From NCBI GenBank assembly GCA_963169175.1, contig CAUJFK010000331.1:1-19539 (forward strand): DNA of 19,539 nucleotides, given 5' to 3'. Shown here piece by piece: positions 6,718 to 14,337 of the stretch. The notes below the pieces were generated by a model. It was not told the origin of the DNA and did not search any database. It saw only the letters and a program-made list of their open reading frames with translations. Source of the DNA: Acidobacteriota bacterium (GTDB taxonomy: Bacteria > Acidobacteriota > Blastocatellia > Pyrinomonadales > Pyrinomonadaceae). Positions within the stretch are counted from its first letter, which is position 1. Every line of letters starts with the position of its first letter. The position numbers and the translations under genes are program-made.

Positions 6718-9342
6718 GTGGCGGTCAAAAAGAACGAAACAGTCAAACAATATAAACTGCGTGCGCGTCTGCCGAAGATACTTGGACTCGCGGCCGCGGC
6801 GGTTCTTGTTGTAGCGACCGGCCTGATCGCGTATTCGATCTTTTTTCGAAACTCCGACCCAACCTTCAGGATGTCCAATTTCCCCGCGAACTTGTCCGAG
6901 GATGTGGTCGCCACTGTCAACGGTTATGAGCGGAGGGAGATGGACGGCCAGCGAACTCTCTATTTTATACGCGCGGACAAGGCGACGTCATTTTCGGACA
7001 ATCATCAGGAACTTGAGAACGTTTTTCTGGAAGTATTCAGTGAGGACGGAGCTTCGTCAGATAAGATCTCGGCGTTAAAGGCCGTTTACGTGCCCGCCGA
7101 CAACAAGAATTTCACGGCCTATTTTGCCGGATCGGTCAATATTGATACCCGCGACCAGCTTAAGGTCAAAACCGAACAAGTAACGTACACAAAAGAAAAT
7201 GAGATCGCTACGGCAGAAGAGGCGGTCGAATTTGAACGGTCGAACGTCCGCGGCAAATCGTTCGGGGCGATCGTGCGCGTTAGGGAGAAACAGGCCGAGC
7301 TGCTCAAGGATGTTGAGATCCATGCTGACGGCGAATCAGGCAATGAGCGATCGACGCTCACGGCGGGGCATGCCATTTACGATCAGGGGAACGAGCGGAT
7401 CGATCTTTCAAGCAATATGACGGCGGCAATGTTGTCTGTTCCAAAGGTTGGCGGCCCGGTACGGTCCAGCAACCTGAAGGCCGGGCGATCGACCGCTTTT
7501 CTGGCGGCCGCTACTGACGAGGACCGGAGCGTGGATAAGATCGAGCTTTTTGATAACGTCCATATCGAAAGCCGCGAGGGCGACGGGCCGCTTACCAAAA
7601 TAGAGGCGCAGTATGTTCATTATCAGAAGCCGATCGACCGTTTCGACCTGCGCGGCGGCGTCAATATTTTCACCGAAGGCGGTCCTCATCCGACCGAGGT
7701 GCGAGCTGATAATGCCGTTTACGAACAGGATGACGGGCAGATCGACCTGACCGGCAATGCGTCGGTCGCTCAAGGTTCAAGCGTCGTCAAAGGAGGCTTG
7801 ATCCACGCCGAACTGAACCCGGCAAAAAAACTCAAACTGGCGGAGGCTTCTGAAAACGCGTCGGTCAAACAAACGACCGCTGAACGCACGACCGAAGTGG
7901 CGGGCCCGAAAATCAAGGCAGCGTTTAGCGATGTCCAGTCACTTACCGCTGCTAACGTCATCGGCCAGGGCCACGCCGTGCTTACGCCGACCAACCCGGG
8001 CGATTATACAAAGCTGAGCATGTCCGCAGAACAAGCGATCGACGTTGCCTTCAAAGGCGAAGGTTTGCTTGACAAGGTCGTCACGAAAGGCCGGACGAAC
8101 ATAAAAATGGACGTTCCAAACCGGTCGCCCGATGCCGCGAACAAATCCGTGACAGCTGATACGGTAACCACTCAATTTGCGGCAAATGGAAAGGACATCA
8201 GCCATACGGTCGCGGTCGGGAATGCTCAGCTTGTTATTTCGCCTCTTGCCCCTTCGGAAAATAATTATCAAACGACGGTAAATGCACCGAAGTTCGATTG
8301 CGAATTTTTCCCGGCCGGAAGCGATCCAAAGACGTGTATTGCCGCGACCGCGGTAAAGACCGTGCGTGTTCCAACGCAGCCTGCCGCCGATCGCGGAACC
8401 CAGACGTTGACGTCCGACAAGCTGATCGCAAACTTTGATGCGGGATCGCGCGAGTTGGCCGCTCTTGAGGCAACGGGAAACGCAAAGTTTAACGAGCGCG
8501 ACCGCAACGGCACTTCGGAGAAGATCACCTACACGACGGCAGACCAGACCGTGCGGCTGCGCGGCGGCAGTCCGAATGTTTGGGACAGCAAGGCCCGGGC
8601 AAAGGCCCCGGAGATCGACTGGAACACCCGTGACGAAGTGTCAGAACTTCGCGGCGGTGCCAGTACAACGTATTTCAGCGTTTCAAACACTGGCGGTGCG
8701 GCCCCGTTCGCACAGTCGGAGAAACCGGTTTATGTGACGGCTGACAATGCCCGGTTTGACCTTCGTGCCGAGGTTGCTGTCTTTACCGGCAATGCCCGCG
8801 GGTGGCAGGACAAGAATTATGTCCGGGGCCATCGTTTGACGATGTCGGAAAAGGACGGACGTTTTGTTGCTGAAGAGGGCGTGCAGAGCCTGCTGTACGA
8901 TGCAAAGAGACGTGAGAACGGCGTCGAGACTAATCAGCCTGTCTTTGTTTCGGCACAGAAGATGGTTTACACACGAGATGACCGGCATATCCGATATGAG
9001 AACAACGTTGATATCCGCCAGGGCAAGGATCGGATCACCGGCGGAACAGCCGACATTTTTCTTAATGAGAACGACGAACCTTCAAAAACCGAGATCCGGC
9101 AGAATGTTGTCGTTACACAACCAAACCGGCGTGCGACAGGCGATTACGTTCGCTATAACGCCGATAGCGAGGTCATCTTTCTGCAGGGCGATCCGGCAAC
9201 AGTCGAAGATGCTGAGCAGGGCCGGACACAGGCTGCACAGATCACTGTGAACGTGAAAGAAAACCGGTTTGTCGGTGCGGGGCCTTCAAAACAGAATTCC
9301 GCCGGCCGAATGCGGTCGGTGTACAAACCGCAAAATCAGTAG
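6718..9342 (+). CDS. lptC: LptC/LptA-like LPS transport protein, 874 aa, fused LptC and OstA-type domains
   Basis: The protein has a short basic cytoplasmic start, one membrane helix at residues 21-43 and a long periplasmic part. Residues 45-200 resemble LptC, the membrane-anchored partner of the LptBFG transporter. After that come several repeated OstA/LptA-like units marked by alternating motifs such as LTAGHAIYDQGNERIDL (213-230), ADNAVYEQDDGQIDLTGNA and VTADNARFDLRAEVAVFTGNA, the beta-jellyroll repeats that carry LPS across the periplasm. Normal LptC is about 190 residues and LptA about 185, so this could combine the anchor and several bridge modules. GTG 6718 is the only start keeping the helix, because a TAG lies three codons upstream. 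lptB follows directly, supporting the assignment. The exact repeat number and LPS binding are inferred. Confidence 0.8.
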   Translation: MAVKKNETVKQYKLRARLPKILGLAAAAVLVVATGLIAYSIFFRNSDPTFRMSNFPANLSEDVVATVNGYERREMDGQRTLYFIRADKATSFSDNHQELENVFLEVFSEDGASSDKISALKAVYVPADNKNFTAYFAGSVNIDTRDQLKVKTEQVTYTKENEIATAEEAVEFERSNVRGKSFGAIVRVREKQAELLKDVEIHADGESGNERSTLTAGHAIYDQGNERIDLSSNMTAAMLSVPKVGGPVRSSNLKAGRSTAFLAAATDEDRSVDKIELFDNVHIESREGDGPLTKIEAQYVHYQKPIDRFDLRGGVNIFTEGGPHPTEVRADNAVYEQDDGQIDLTGNASVAQGSSVVKGGLIHAELNPAKKLKLAEASENASVKQTTAERTTEVAGPKIKAAFSDVQSLTAANVIGQGHAVLTPTNPGDYTKLSMSAEQAIDVAFKGEGLLDKVVTKGRTNIKMDVPNRSPDAANKSVTADTVTTQFAANGKDISHTVAVGNAQLVISPLAPSENNYQTTVNAPKFDCEFFPAGSDPKTCIAATAVKTVRVPTQPAADRGTQTLTSDKLIANFDAGSRELAALEATGNAKFNERDRNGTSEKITYTTADQTVRLRGGSPNVWDSKARAKAPEIDWNTRDEVSELRGGASTTYFSVSNTGGAAPFAQSEKPVYVTADNARFDLRAEVAVFTGNARGWQDKNYVRGHRLTMSEKDGRFVAEEGVQSLLYDAKRRENGVETNQPVFVSAQKMVYTRDDRHIRYENNVDIRQGKDRITGGTADIFLNENDEPSKTEIRQNVVVTQPNRRATGDYVRYNADSEVIFLQGDPATVEDAEQGRTQAAQITVNVKENRFVGAGPSKQNSAGRMRSVYKPQNQ

Positions 9343-9361
9343 ATCTGCACGTCTCTGTATT

Positions 9362-9388
9362 TTGGAAATTGCATTGATAATTTACAAT
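9362..9388 (+). promoter_or_regulatory. Possible internal promoter before lptB
   Basis: TTGGAA (9362-9367) and TACAAT (9383-9388, 5/6 of the -10 consensus) lie in the 77-bp AT-rich gap before lptB, 15 bases apart, which is shorter than ideal. This is the only gap of any size inside the uppP-lptB unit. Confidence 0.3.
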
Positions 9389-9419
9389 AAAGGTTTGGCA
9401 ATTTGGAGATCGCTGATCG

Positions 9420-10208
9420 TTGACTGTGGACGCAAGACCTCAAAAAGAACCGGCCGCCGTTAACGGGAATTCCGCCAAGGCGGGTGAAAGATCTGTTGCC
9501 GCCGAGCACCTGCAGAAAACCTATGGCCGCCGGCGTGTCGTGGATGACGTGAGTTTTTTCGTCAACCGCGGCGAGGTGGTTGGGTTGCTCGGTGCGAACG
9601 GTGCCGGGAAGACGACCAGCTTCCATATGCTGGTCGGCCTTGAGACGACCGAACGCGGCCATGTCTATCTAAACGGGCAGGATGTAACCAAACTGCCGAT
9701 GTATCTCCGGGCCCGGTTGGGGCTTGGGTATCTGCCGCAGGAGGCGTCGATCTTTCGCAAGATGACAGCCGAGCAAAATATCCTCGCGGTACTCGAGACG
9801 ATGCCGATGAAACGGGCGGAACGATTCGAACGGCTTGACGAACTTTTGGAAGAATTCGGCGTCACTCATGTCCGCCGTACACGCGGTGATGCTCTTTCGG
9901 GCGGTGAACGCCGGCGTGTCGAGATAGCCCGCTGCCTGGCTACGGAGCCGCAATTTATTTTGCTGGACGAACCTTTTGCCGGCATCGACCCGCTTGCGAT
10001 AGACGACATCCGCGAAATAATTCTCTATCTCAAACAGCAGGGAATCGGCATTTTCATCACCGACCACAACGTCCGCGAAACCCTTTCCATAACCGACCGT
10101 GCCTATATAATGACCGAAGGCCGTATTCTTCGGTCGGGCTCGCCAAATGAACTTGTTGCCGATGCCGAGGTCCGGCGGCATTATTTAGGCGAACGGTTTA
10201 CGCTGTAG
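9420..10208 (+). CDS. lptB: LPS export ABC transporter ATP-binding protein LptB
   Basis: This is the cytoplasmic ATPase that powers LPS extraction from the inner membrane together with LptF and LptG, which are not in this window. The 262 residues contain Walker A GANGAGKT (58-65), a Q-loop in YLPQEASIFRKMT (104-116), the signature LSGGERRR (159-166), Walker B FILLDEPF (179-186) and the H-loop histidine His216 in TDHN. The spellings YLPQEASIFRK and LSGGERRRVEIARCLA are diagnostic for LptB against other ABC ATPases. A non-conserved extension of about 26 residues precedes the domain. TTG 9420 is chosen because GGAG (9405-9408) lies 11 bases upstream and a TGA is in frame two codons before it; GTG 9426 is an alternative. 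It follows the LptC/A-like gene and converges with the deacetylase gene 15 bases later. Confidence 0.93.
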   Translation: MTVDARPQKEPAAVNGNSAKAGERSVAAEHLQKTYGRRRVVDDVSFFVNRGEVVGLLGANGAGKTTSFHMLVGLETTERGHVYLNGQDVTKLPMYLRARLGLGYLPQEASIFRKMTAEQNILAVLETMPMKRAERFERLDELLEEFGVTHVRRTRGDALSGGERRRVEIARCLATEPQFILLDEPFAGIDPLAIDDIREIILYLKQQGIGIFITDHNVRETLSITDRAYIMTEGRILRSGSPNELVADAEVRRHYLGERFTL

Positions 10209-10223
10209 CTTCTATATTAGGCA

Positions 10224-11195
10224 CTACTTCAGGCGGTCAAAGCCGCTCGTCGATTGAACAAGGCGATGGAGTTCGGGTTCTGCGTCGATGCGCGGGATCA
10301 GGAAACGGTCGGCGTCGGTCTCACACAGTTTGATCTCTGTTGTTACCGCCGACGCATAGCCCGCGGCCTCGACCGCATTACGCTCACGCGAAGAAACATT
10401 CCCATTCGGATAGCAGAAGTGAATGGGGCTGGGGCCTAATTGTTGTTCGAGAGCAGTCATTGAACTTTCGAGCTCATTTTTCAGCCGTTCGGAGGCAACA
10501 TTCGTCAGGATCGGATGAGCAGCAGTATGCGAACCGATCTCGATCTGAGCAGCGGCCATTTCGCGTGCATGGTCCCAGGACAATGCAGAAAACTCGTGCG
10601 GAGGTGTTTCGGGGACAGTCACGTCCATAGCCTGCGCGAGTTCGGCAAGATAGACATCCTTTTCCTCGTCGGGCAGTTTTTTAAGCTCTGAGTTTAACGA
10701 TCCCGCCGCGGCGAAACGAGATGCGGGCCCGCCAAGCGGCATGTCGAACGCCTTACCGCCTATCTCAAAAGCGATGTGACCGCGTCGCGTCTTGGTCAAG
10801 ATGTAACGTGCATTGTCGGTCCATATCCAGCAGTTGCCGGCAACGAAATCCGTGACAAGATAGATGGTCGCGGGAACGTCAAAAGCCTTTAGGACAGGAA
10901 ACGCAATATCGTAGAAATCATGATATCCGTCGTCGATGGTGATGACGGCCGAGCGTTTCGGCAGGTTTTCGTTGGCTTTAAGCCGTGCCGCCGCCTCGGT
11001 TAGCGAGATGATCTTGTAATGGCGGGCGAGGTACCGAAGATGGATCTCGAAAGCCTTGCGGGAGGTTTTACCGATTTCCTCACCGTCGCTGAATCGGTGG
11101 TACATCAGCACGGGGAGCTTTGCTCGATTTAGGAATCGGAACGGCGCGAAGGCGTTGAAGCGGACCAGCAGATCTGCGATCACGGCCTTATTCAT
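10224..11195 (-). CDS. Polysaccharide deacetylase (NodB-homology) family protein
   Basis: This is a carbohydrate esterase family 4 type protein of 323 residues, likely removing an N-acyl group from a sugar. Conserved motifs are TIDDGYHDFY (86-95; Asp88 the presumed base, Asp89 a metal ligand), HTAAH (223-227; the two metal-binding histidines) and FCYPNG (260-265). Between motifs 1 and 2 there is an insertion of roughly 90 residues (about 120-210). Start and end contain no clear signal peptide, so the protein may act in the cytoplasm or at the inner membrane face. Its ATG at 11195 overlaps the stop of the formyltransferase gene by four bases (ATGA), so the two are translationally coupled. An ArnD-like deformylase acting with the formyltransferase is one possibility; the actual substrate is unknown. 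Confidence 0.85.
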   Translation of the reverse strand: MNKAVIADLLVRFNAFAPFRFLNRAKLPVLMYHRFSDGEEIGKTSRKAFEIHLRYLARHYKIISLTEAAARLKANENLPKRSAVITIDDGYHDFYDIAFPVLKAFDVPATIYLVTDFVAGNCWIWTDNARYILTKTRRGHIAFEIGGKAFDMPLGGPASRFAAAGSLNSELKKLPDEEKDVYLAELAQAMDVTVPETPPHEFSALSWDHAREMAAAQIEIGSHTAAHPILTNVASERLKNELESSMTALEQQLGPSPIHFCYPNGNVSSRERNAVEAAGYASAVTTEIKLCETDADRFLIPRIDAEPELHRLVQSTSGFDRLK

Positions 11196-11974
11196 TCTGA
11201 ACCTCGTGCAAGCCTTAATTTCAGCCGACGGCGGAGTTCGTCTTTCTGTCGTTTGGTCGGAAGCCGGTAACGAGTTCCGAGGTTTGTATCCTGCGGGGTT
11301 CGCGAATTGCTGCCTGAGGCGATCGCGGCGACCGCATTCGCAACCAGGCGGGCCGAATCTTCCCGAAGCCTTGCCCGGTAGTTATCGATAAAAGCCTCGA
11401 AATCCAGCCCGAATGAATCGTCGTATTCGAGCCGCACTTTCGCTTGCAGGACGATATCGCCGGTATCCACTTTGGCCGCAACAAAATGGGCTGTTAGCCC
11501 AACCTCACGCTCATTGTTGAATAATTCCCAAAACACGGGCGGCCCGCCGCGATAAAACGGCGCCAGGCCCTGATGCAGGTTTATCGATCCGAACTTTGGG
11601 ATGGAGAAGACGCTTTCTTTAATAATGTTTGTCCCGTAGATAACGCCAAGGTCCGCGTTGGCGGCTTTCAAAACCCGAACAGAGTCGTCCGAGTGATAAT
11701 TTTCAACATCGGCCACCGTGACACCAAGATCTGCGGCGGCAAGACGCGTAAGATCCTCGGAGTGGGAAATTGGCGGTGCCGTTCTTCCGGCCATTTTGGC
11801 CGCCGTTGCAATCAGGCCATCGTACTTGATCGACCGCTTTAGCTTTTCAAATCTGCCTCGGGAAAGAACCGTCGCGGTCTCGATGAAGACACCAACAAGC
11901 TCAACGCCTTTGAGCATTGCCAGTTGCTTGATGACGAGATCTGCACCTCCATGGGTCAGCAGGACAACGCGCAT
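11192..11974 (-). CDS. Formyltransferase family protein (Fmt/PurN-like fold)
   Basis: The 260-residue protein has the formyltransferase fold that uses 10-formyltetrahydrofolate. The catalytic Asn-His-Asp set is visible: Asn132 and His134 in INLHQGLAP and Asp170 in KVDTGDIV. The stretch FYRGGPPVFWEL (140-151) resembles the substrate loop of methionyl-tRNA and sugar formyltransferases. It lacks the long C-terminal tRNA-binding domain of Fmt, having only a basic tail (about 230-258). It therefore more likely formylates an amino sugar or another small metabolite than initiator tRNA. It is the first gene of a coupled pair with a NodB-type deacetylase, in a region rich in LPS genes, which favours a surface-sugar role. 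The start is ATG at 11974. The upstream intergenic space carries a large inverted repeat. Confidence 0.82.
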   Translation of the reverse strand: MRVVLLTHGGADLVIKQLAMLKGVELVGVFIETATVLSRGRFEKLKRSIKYDGLIATAAKMAGRTAPPISHSEDLTRLAAADLGVTVADVENYHSDDSVRVLKAANADLGVIYGTNIIKESVFSIPKFGSINLHQGLAPFYRGGPPVFWELFNNEREVGLTAHFVAAKVDTGDIVLQAKVRLEYDDSFGLDFEAFIDNYRARLREDSARLVANAVAAIASGSNSRTPQDTNLGTRYRLPTKRQKDELRRRLKLRLARGSE

Positions 11975-12019
11975 ATCGGATCAACGTGCAGAAAGCCGCA
12001 CGTGAGAATTAGGGTTTTA

Positions 12020-12131
12020 CCATCTTTTCGTGTATTTTCGAGCTCCGATTTCGCGAGTTTCGTGGTAATGGAGCGAAAACCCTGCCCACGAAATCCACGA
12101 AACAAAGGCACGAAAATACACGAAAAGATGG
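12020..12131. repeat. Nested 112-bp inverted repeat (21-bp perfect arms) between pyrG and the formyltransferase gene
   Basis: Outer arms 12020-12040 and 12111-12131 are perfect reverse complements over 21 bases; each contains TTTTCGTGTATTTTCG or its complement. Inside, GTTTCGTGG (12057-12065) pairs with CCACGAAAC (12095-12103), and another CCACGAAAT lies at 12086-12094. No transposase is encoded. It could be a MITE- or REP-like element, or a long hairpin in the pyrG 3' or formyltransferase 5' transcript. Confidence 0.8.
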
Positions 12132-12165
12132 CAATACTCCCGTGCCTGCTGGCCTCTGCGTTAGG

Positions 12166-13866
12166 TCAGGCGTTCTCTTTCATTGCTTCCGGCAGTTGAG
12201 CTTGCGGCTGGCGGTCGCTTGTTACATCGTGCTGAAGATTCTCACTGTTGAGGCGATTCTCCCAGGCTGCCTTTACAAAAGATGTGAACAGCGGGTGGGC
12301 GGCAAGCGGCTTCGATCTGTATTCCGGATGGAACTGGCAGGCCACGAAAAACGGATGCTGGGCCCGGTCCAGCTCGATCATTTCGACGAATTTGCCGTCC
12401 GGTGAAATTCCGCTGAAAACAAGCCCTTCCTTCTCAAGCAACTGGCGATATTCCGGGTTGAACTCGAACCGATGACGGTGCCGTTCGCCTATCTCTTCCT
12501 GGCCGCCATATATCTCACGAGCGAGCGATCCGTCCTTCAACCGGCACGCCCATTCACCGAGCCGCATCGTTCCGCCAAGTTCATCGACGCCGACCAGATC
12601 ACGGAGCTTGAAGATTATTGGGAACGGTGTTTCTTCATTAAATTCTGTGGAATCTGCATCACGAAGGCCGCAGACGCTTCGCGCAAATTCGATGCAGGCA
12701 GTCTGCATTCCAAGACAAATCCCAAAATACGGCGTGCCTGAACGACGAGCATATTTAATCGCACGCAGCATGCCGGAAATGCCGCGTTTGCCGAATCCTC
12801 CGGGCACGAGTATCGCGTCAAAATCATGCAGCTCGGTCTCGTAATCGTCCTTCATCAGGTTTTCCGATTCGATCCAGGTCACGTTGACCCGCAGGTTGTT
12901 TGCAACGCCGCCGTGGGTCAGTGCCTCGCGCAGCGATTTGTACGAGTCTTCAAGTTCGACGTATTTCCCCACGATCGCGATCCTGACGGATCCTCCGGTC
13001 GGGTCCTTGATGGTGGCCACAAGGTCACGCCAGTTTTTTAGATCGAGATGCGGGAAATGTTCATTTAATTCAAGGTCGTTGACGATCAGTTCATCAAGCC
13101 CCTGCTCGTGAAACGCGAGCGGCACTTCATAGATCGTCGGCACGTCGAGGGCCGAGATGACGGCATTTTCCTGCACGTTGCAGAAGAGAGCGATCTTTCG
13201 CCGCAGGTCCATCGAAAGTGTTCGCTCTGAACGGCACAGCAAGATGTCCGGTGCGATACCGATCTCTCGCAGCTCTTTGACCGAATGCTGGGTCGGCTTG
13301 GTTTTTAACTCGCCGGCGGCGGCTATATACGGAACCAGTGTGACGTGAACAAAGATCGCGTTTCGCTTGCCTTCCTCATTGCCGATCTGCCTGATCGCTT
13401 CCAGAAACGGCAGCGATTCGATATCGCCGACGGTTCCGCCGATCTCAACGATCAGAACATCGGGTTCGTGTTCTTTGGCAACCGCCCTGACCGCTGCCTT
13501 TATTTCGTCGGTAATGTGCGGGATGACCTGGATGGTCTTGCCGAGATAATCGCCGCGTCGTTCTTTTTCGATGACGGAGAGATAAATGCGGCCGCTTGTC
13601 CAATTGTTTGCCTGCGAAAGCTTGGCGTTCGTGAACCGTTCATAATGGCCGAGGTCAAGGTCAGTTTCGGCGCCGTCGTCGGTGACAAAGACCTCGCCGT
13701 GCTGGAACGGTGACATCGTGCCGGGATCGACGTTGATGTACGGGTCCAGTTTCATCATTTGGACCTTCATCCCGCGGGCTTCGAGTAAACACCCGATCGA
13801 ACTGGCCGCAAGGCCCTTGCCCAAGCTCGAAACGACGCCGCCAGTTACGAAAATATATTTGGTCAT
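12166..13866 (-). CDS. pyrG: CTP synthase
   Basis: This enzyme makes CTP from UTP, ATP and glutamine, and supplies the CTP that KdsB uses for CMP-Kdo. The 566 residues contain an N-terminal amidoligase domain with P-loop SSLGKG (13-18), Asp72 and EIGGTVGDIES (141-151), and a C-terminal class I glutamine amidotransferase domain with nucleophile Cys384 in GICLGMQ and the His513/Glu515 pair in HPEY. The last 35 residues are a polar, non-conserved tail. The start is ATG 13866; no Shine-Dalgarno is visible. A TATAAA lies only 7 bases upstream on the coding strand (13879-13874) without a well-spaced -35, so a very short or leaderless transcript is possible. It lies near kdsB on the same strand, separated by the 89-aa gene and a repeat-containing gap. 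Confidence 0.97.
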   Translation of the reverse strand: MTKYIFVTGGVVSSLGKGLAASSIGCLLEARGMKVQMMKLDPYINVDPGTMSPFQHGEVFVTDDGAETDLDLGHYERFTNAKLSQANNWTSGRIYLSVIEKERRGDYLGKTIQVIPHITDEIKAAVRAVAKEHEPDVLIVEIGGTVGDIESLPFLEAIRQIGNEEGKRNAIFVHVTLVPYIAAAGELKTKPTQHSVKELREIGIAPDILLCRSERTLSMDLRRKIALFCNVQENAVISALDVPTIYEVPLAFHEQGLDELIVNDLELNEHFPHLDLKNWRDLVATIKDPTGGSVRIAIVGKYVELEDSYKSLREALTHGGVANNLRVNVTWIESENLMKDDYETELHDFDAILVPGGFGKRGISGMLRAIKYARRSGTPYFGICLGMQTACIEFARSVCGLRDADSTEFNEETPFPIIFKLRDLVGVDELGGTMRLGEWACRLKDGSLAREIYGGQEEIGERHRHRFEFNPEYRQLLEKEGLVFSGISPDGKFVEMIELDRAQHPFFVACQFHPEYRSKPLAAHPLFTSFVKAAWENRLNSENLQHDVTSDRQPQAQLPEAMKENA

Positions 13867-13946
13867 ATGTCTATTTATAGGTAGAGGATGTCTTAAAAGT
13901 TGTCAGAAAGCCAGGATGTTAGTTCTTGTTCTGAAATTCAGATTTC

Positions 13947-14016
13947 CTTCATCTTCTTCGGTGGCCGGAAACTGGTTACCACTGAATAAGATGAAGAAAA
14001 AACCGAATAGGATGAA
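13947..14016. repeat. Imperfect inverted repeat plus direct repeats between pyrG and the 89-aa gene
   Basis: CTTCATCTTCTTCGGTGG (13947-13964) and CCACTGAATAAGATGAAG (13979-13996) form an inverted repeat matching at 16 of 18 positions around 14 bases. The right arm contains GAATAAGATGAA (13984-13995), repeated with one change as GAATAGGATGAA (14005-14016), 21 bases apart. The 188-bp gap (13867-14054) holds no convincing gene. This may be a degenerate dispersed intergenic repeat. Confidence 0.6.
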
Positions 14017-14054
14017 CAAGAGTCGGCGTTCAAAGTGCTCTTTTCACAAATCCT

Positions 14055-14324
14055 CTACTGTTCGCCGCCGGCCTTGCCTTCGCGCTTTTTCTTTGAATAG
14101 CGCCCGTCTTTCATTTGCATTTGAACTTCCTTGGCCTTTGAGGCTTCGGGGTTCATCATTTCATTCAATGCGTTCATCGAAGCGCCAAGCATTGTCGTAT
14201 TCTCCGCGGCGTTTCGTTCGAATTCTTCAGCCGTCCGGGGACGCTGATATGCCAGCGCCCGAAGGCCGACGATCGCTCCCACGATCAACAAAACCAAAAA
14301 TGCGAGCCCGATCCAGTCACTCAT
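14055..14324 (-). CDS. Small membrane-anchored protein of unknown function, 89 aa
   Basis: The N-terminus has one hydrophobic helix (about residues 4-24, WIGLAFLVLLIVGAIVGL) with a short acidic start. A polar, partly charged region follows, containing methionine-rich amphipathic stretches (NALNEMMN, QMQMKDG) and ending in a basic Lys/Arg tail (SKKKREGKAGG). This topology suggests a single-pass inner-membrane protein with a cytoplasmic tail. AAGG lies five bases before the ATG at 14324, a usable ribosome binding site. It starts 13 bases after the kdsB stop, so it is probably cotranscribed with kdsB. I do not recognise the family. The helix, ribosome site and tight spacing make it a credible gene. 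Confidence 0.7.
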   Translation of the reverse strand: MSDWIGLAFLVLLIVGAIVGLRALAYQRPRTAEEFERNAAENTTMLGASMNALNEMMNPEASKAKEVQMQMKDGRYSKKKREGKAGGEQ

Positions 14325-14337
14325 ATCGCCTTACTAT

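Noticed and set aside
11192..11974. Methionyl-tRNA formyltransferase (fmt) identity
   Set aside because: The C-terminal tRNA-binding domain is missing and no def gene is adjacent; the fold alone does not support fmt.
12020..12131. Possible CRISPR or insertion sequence
   Set aside because: There is a single nested palindrome, no regularly spaced direct repeats and no transposase frame.
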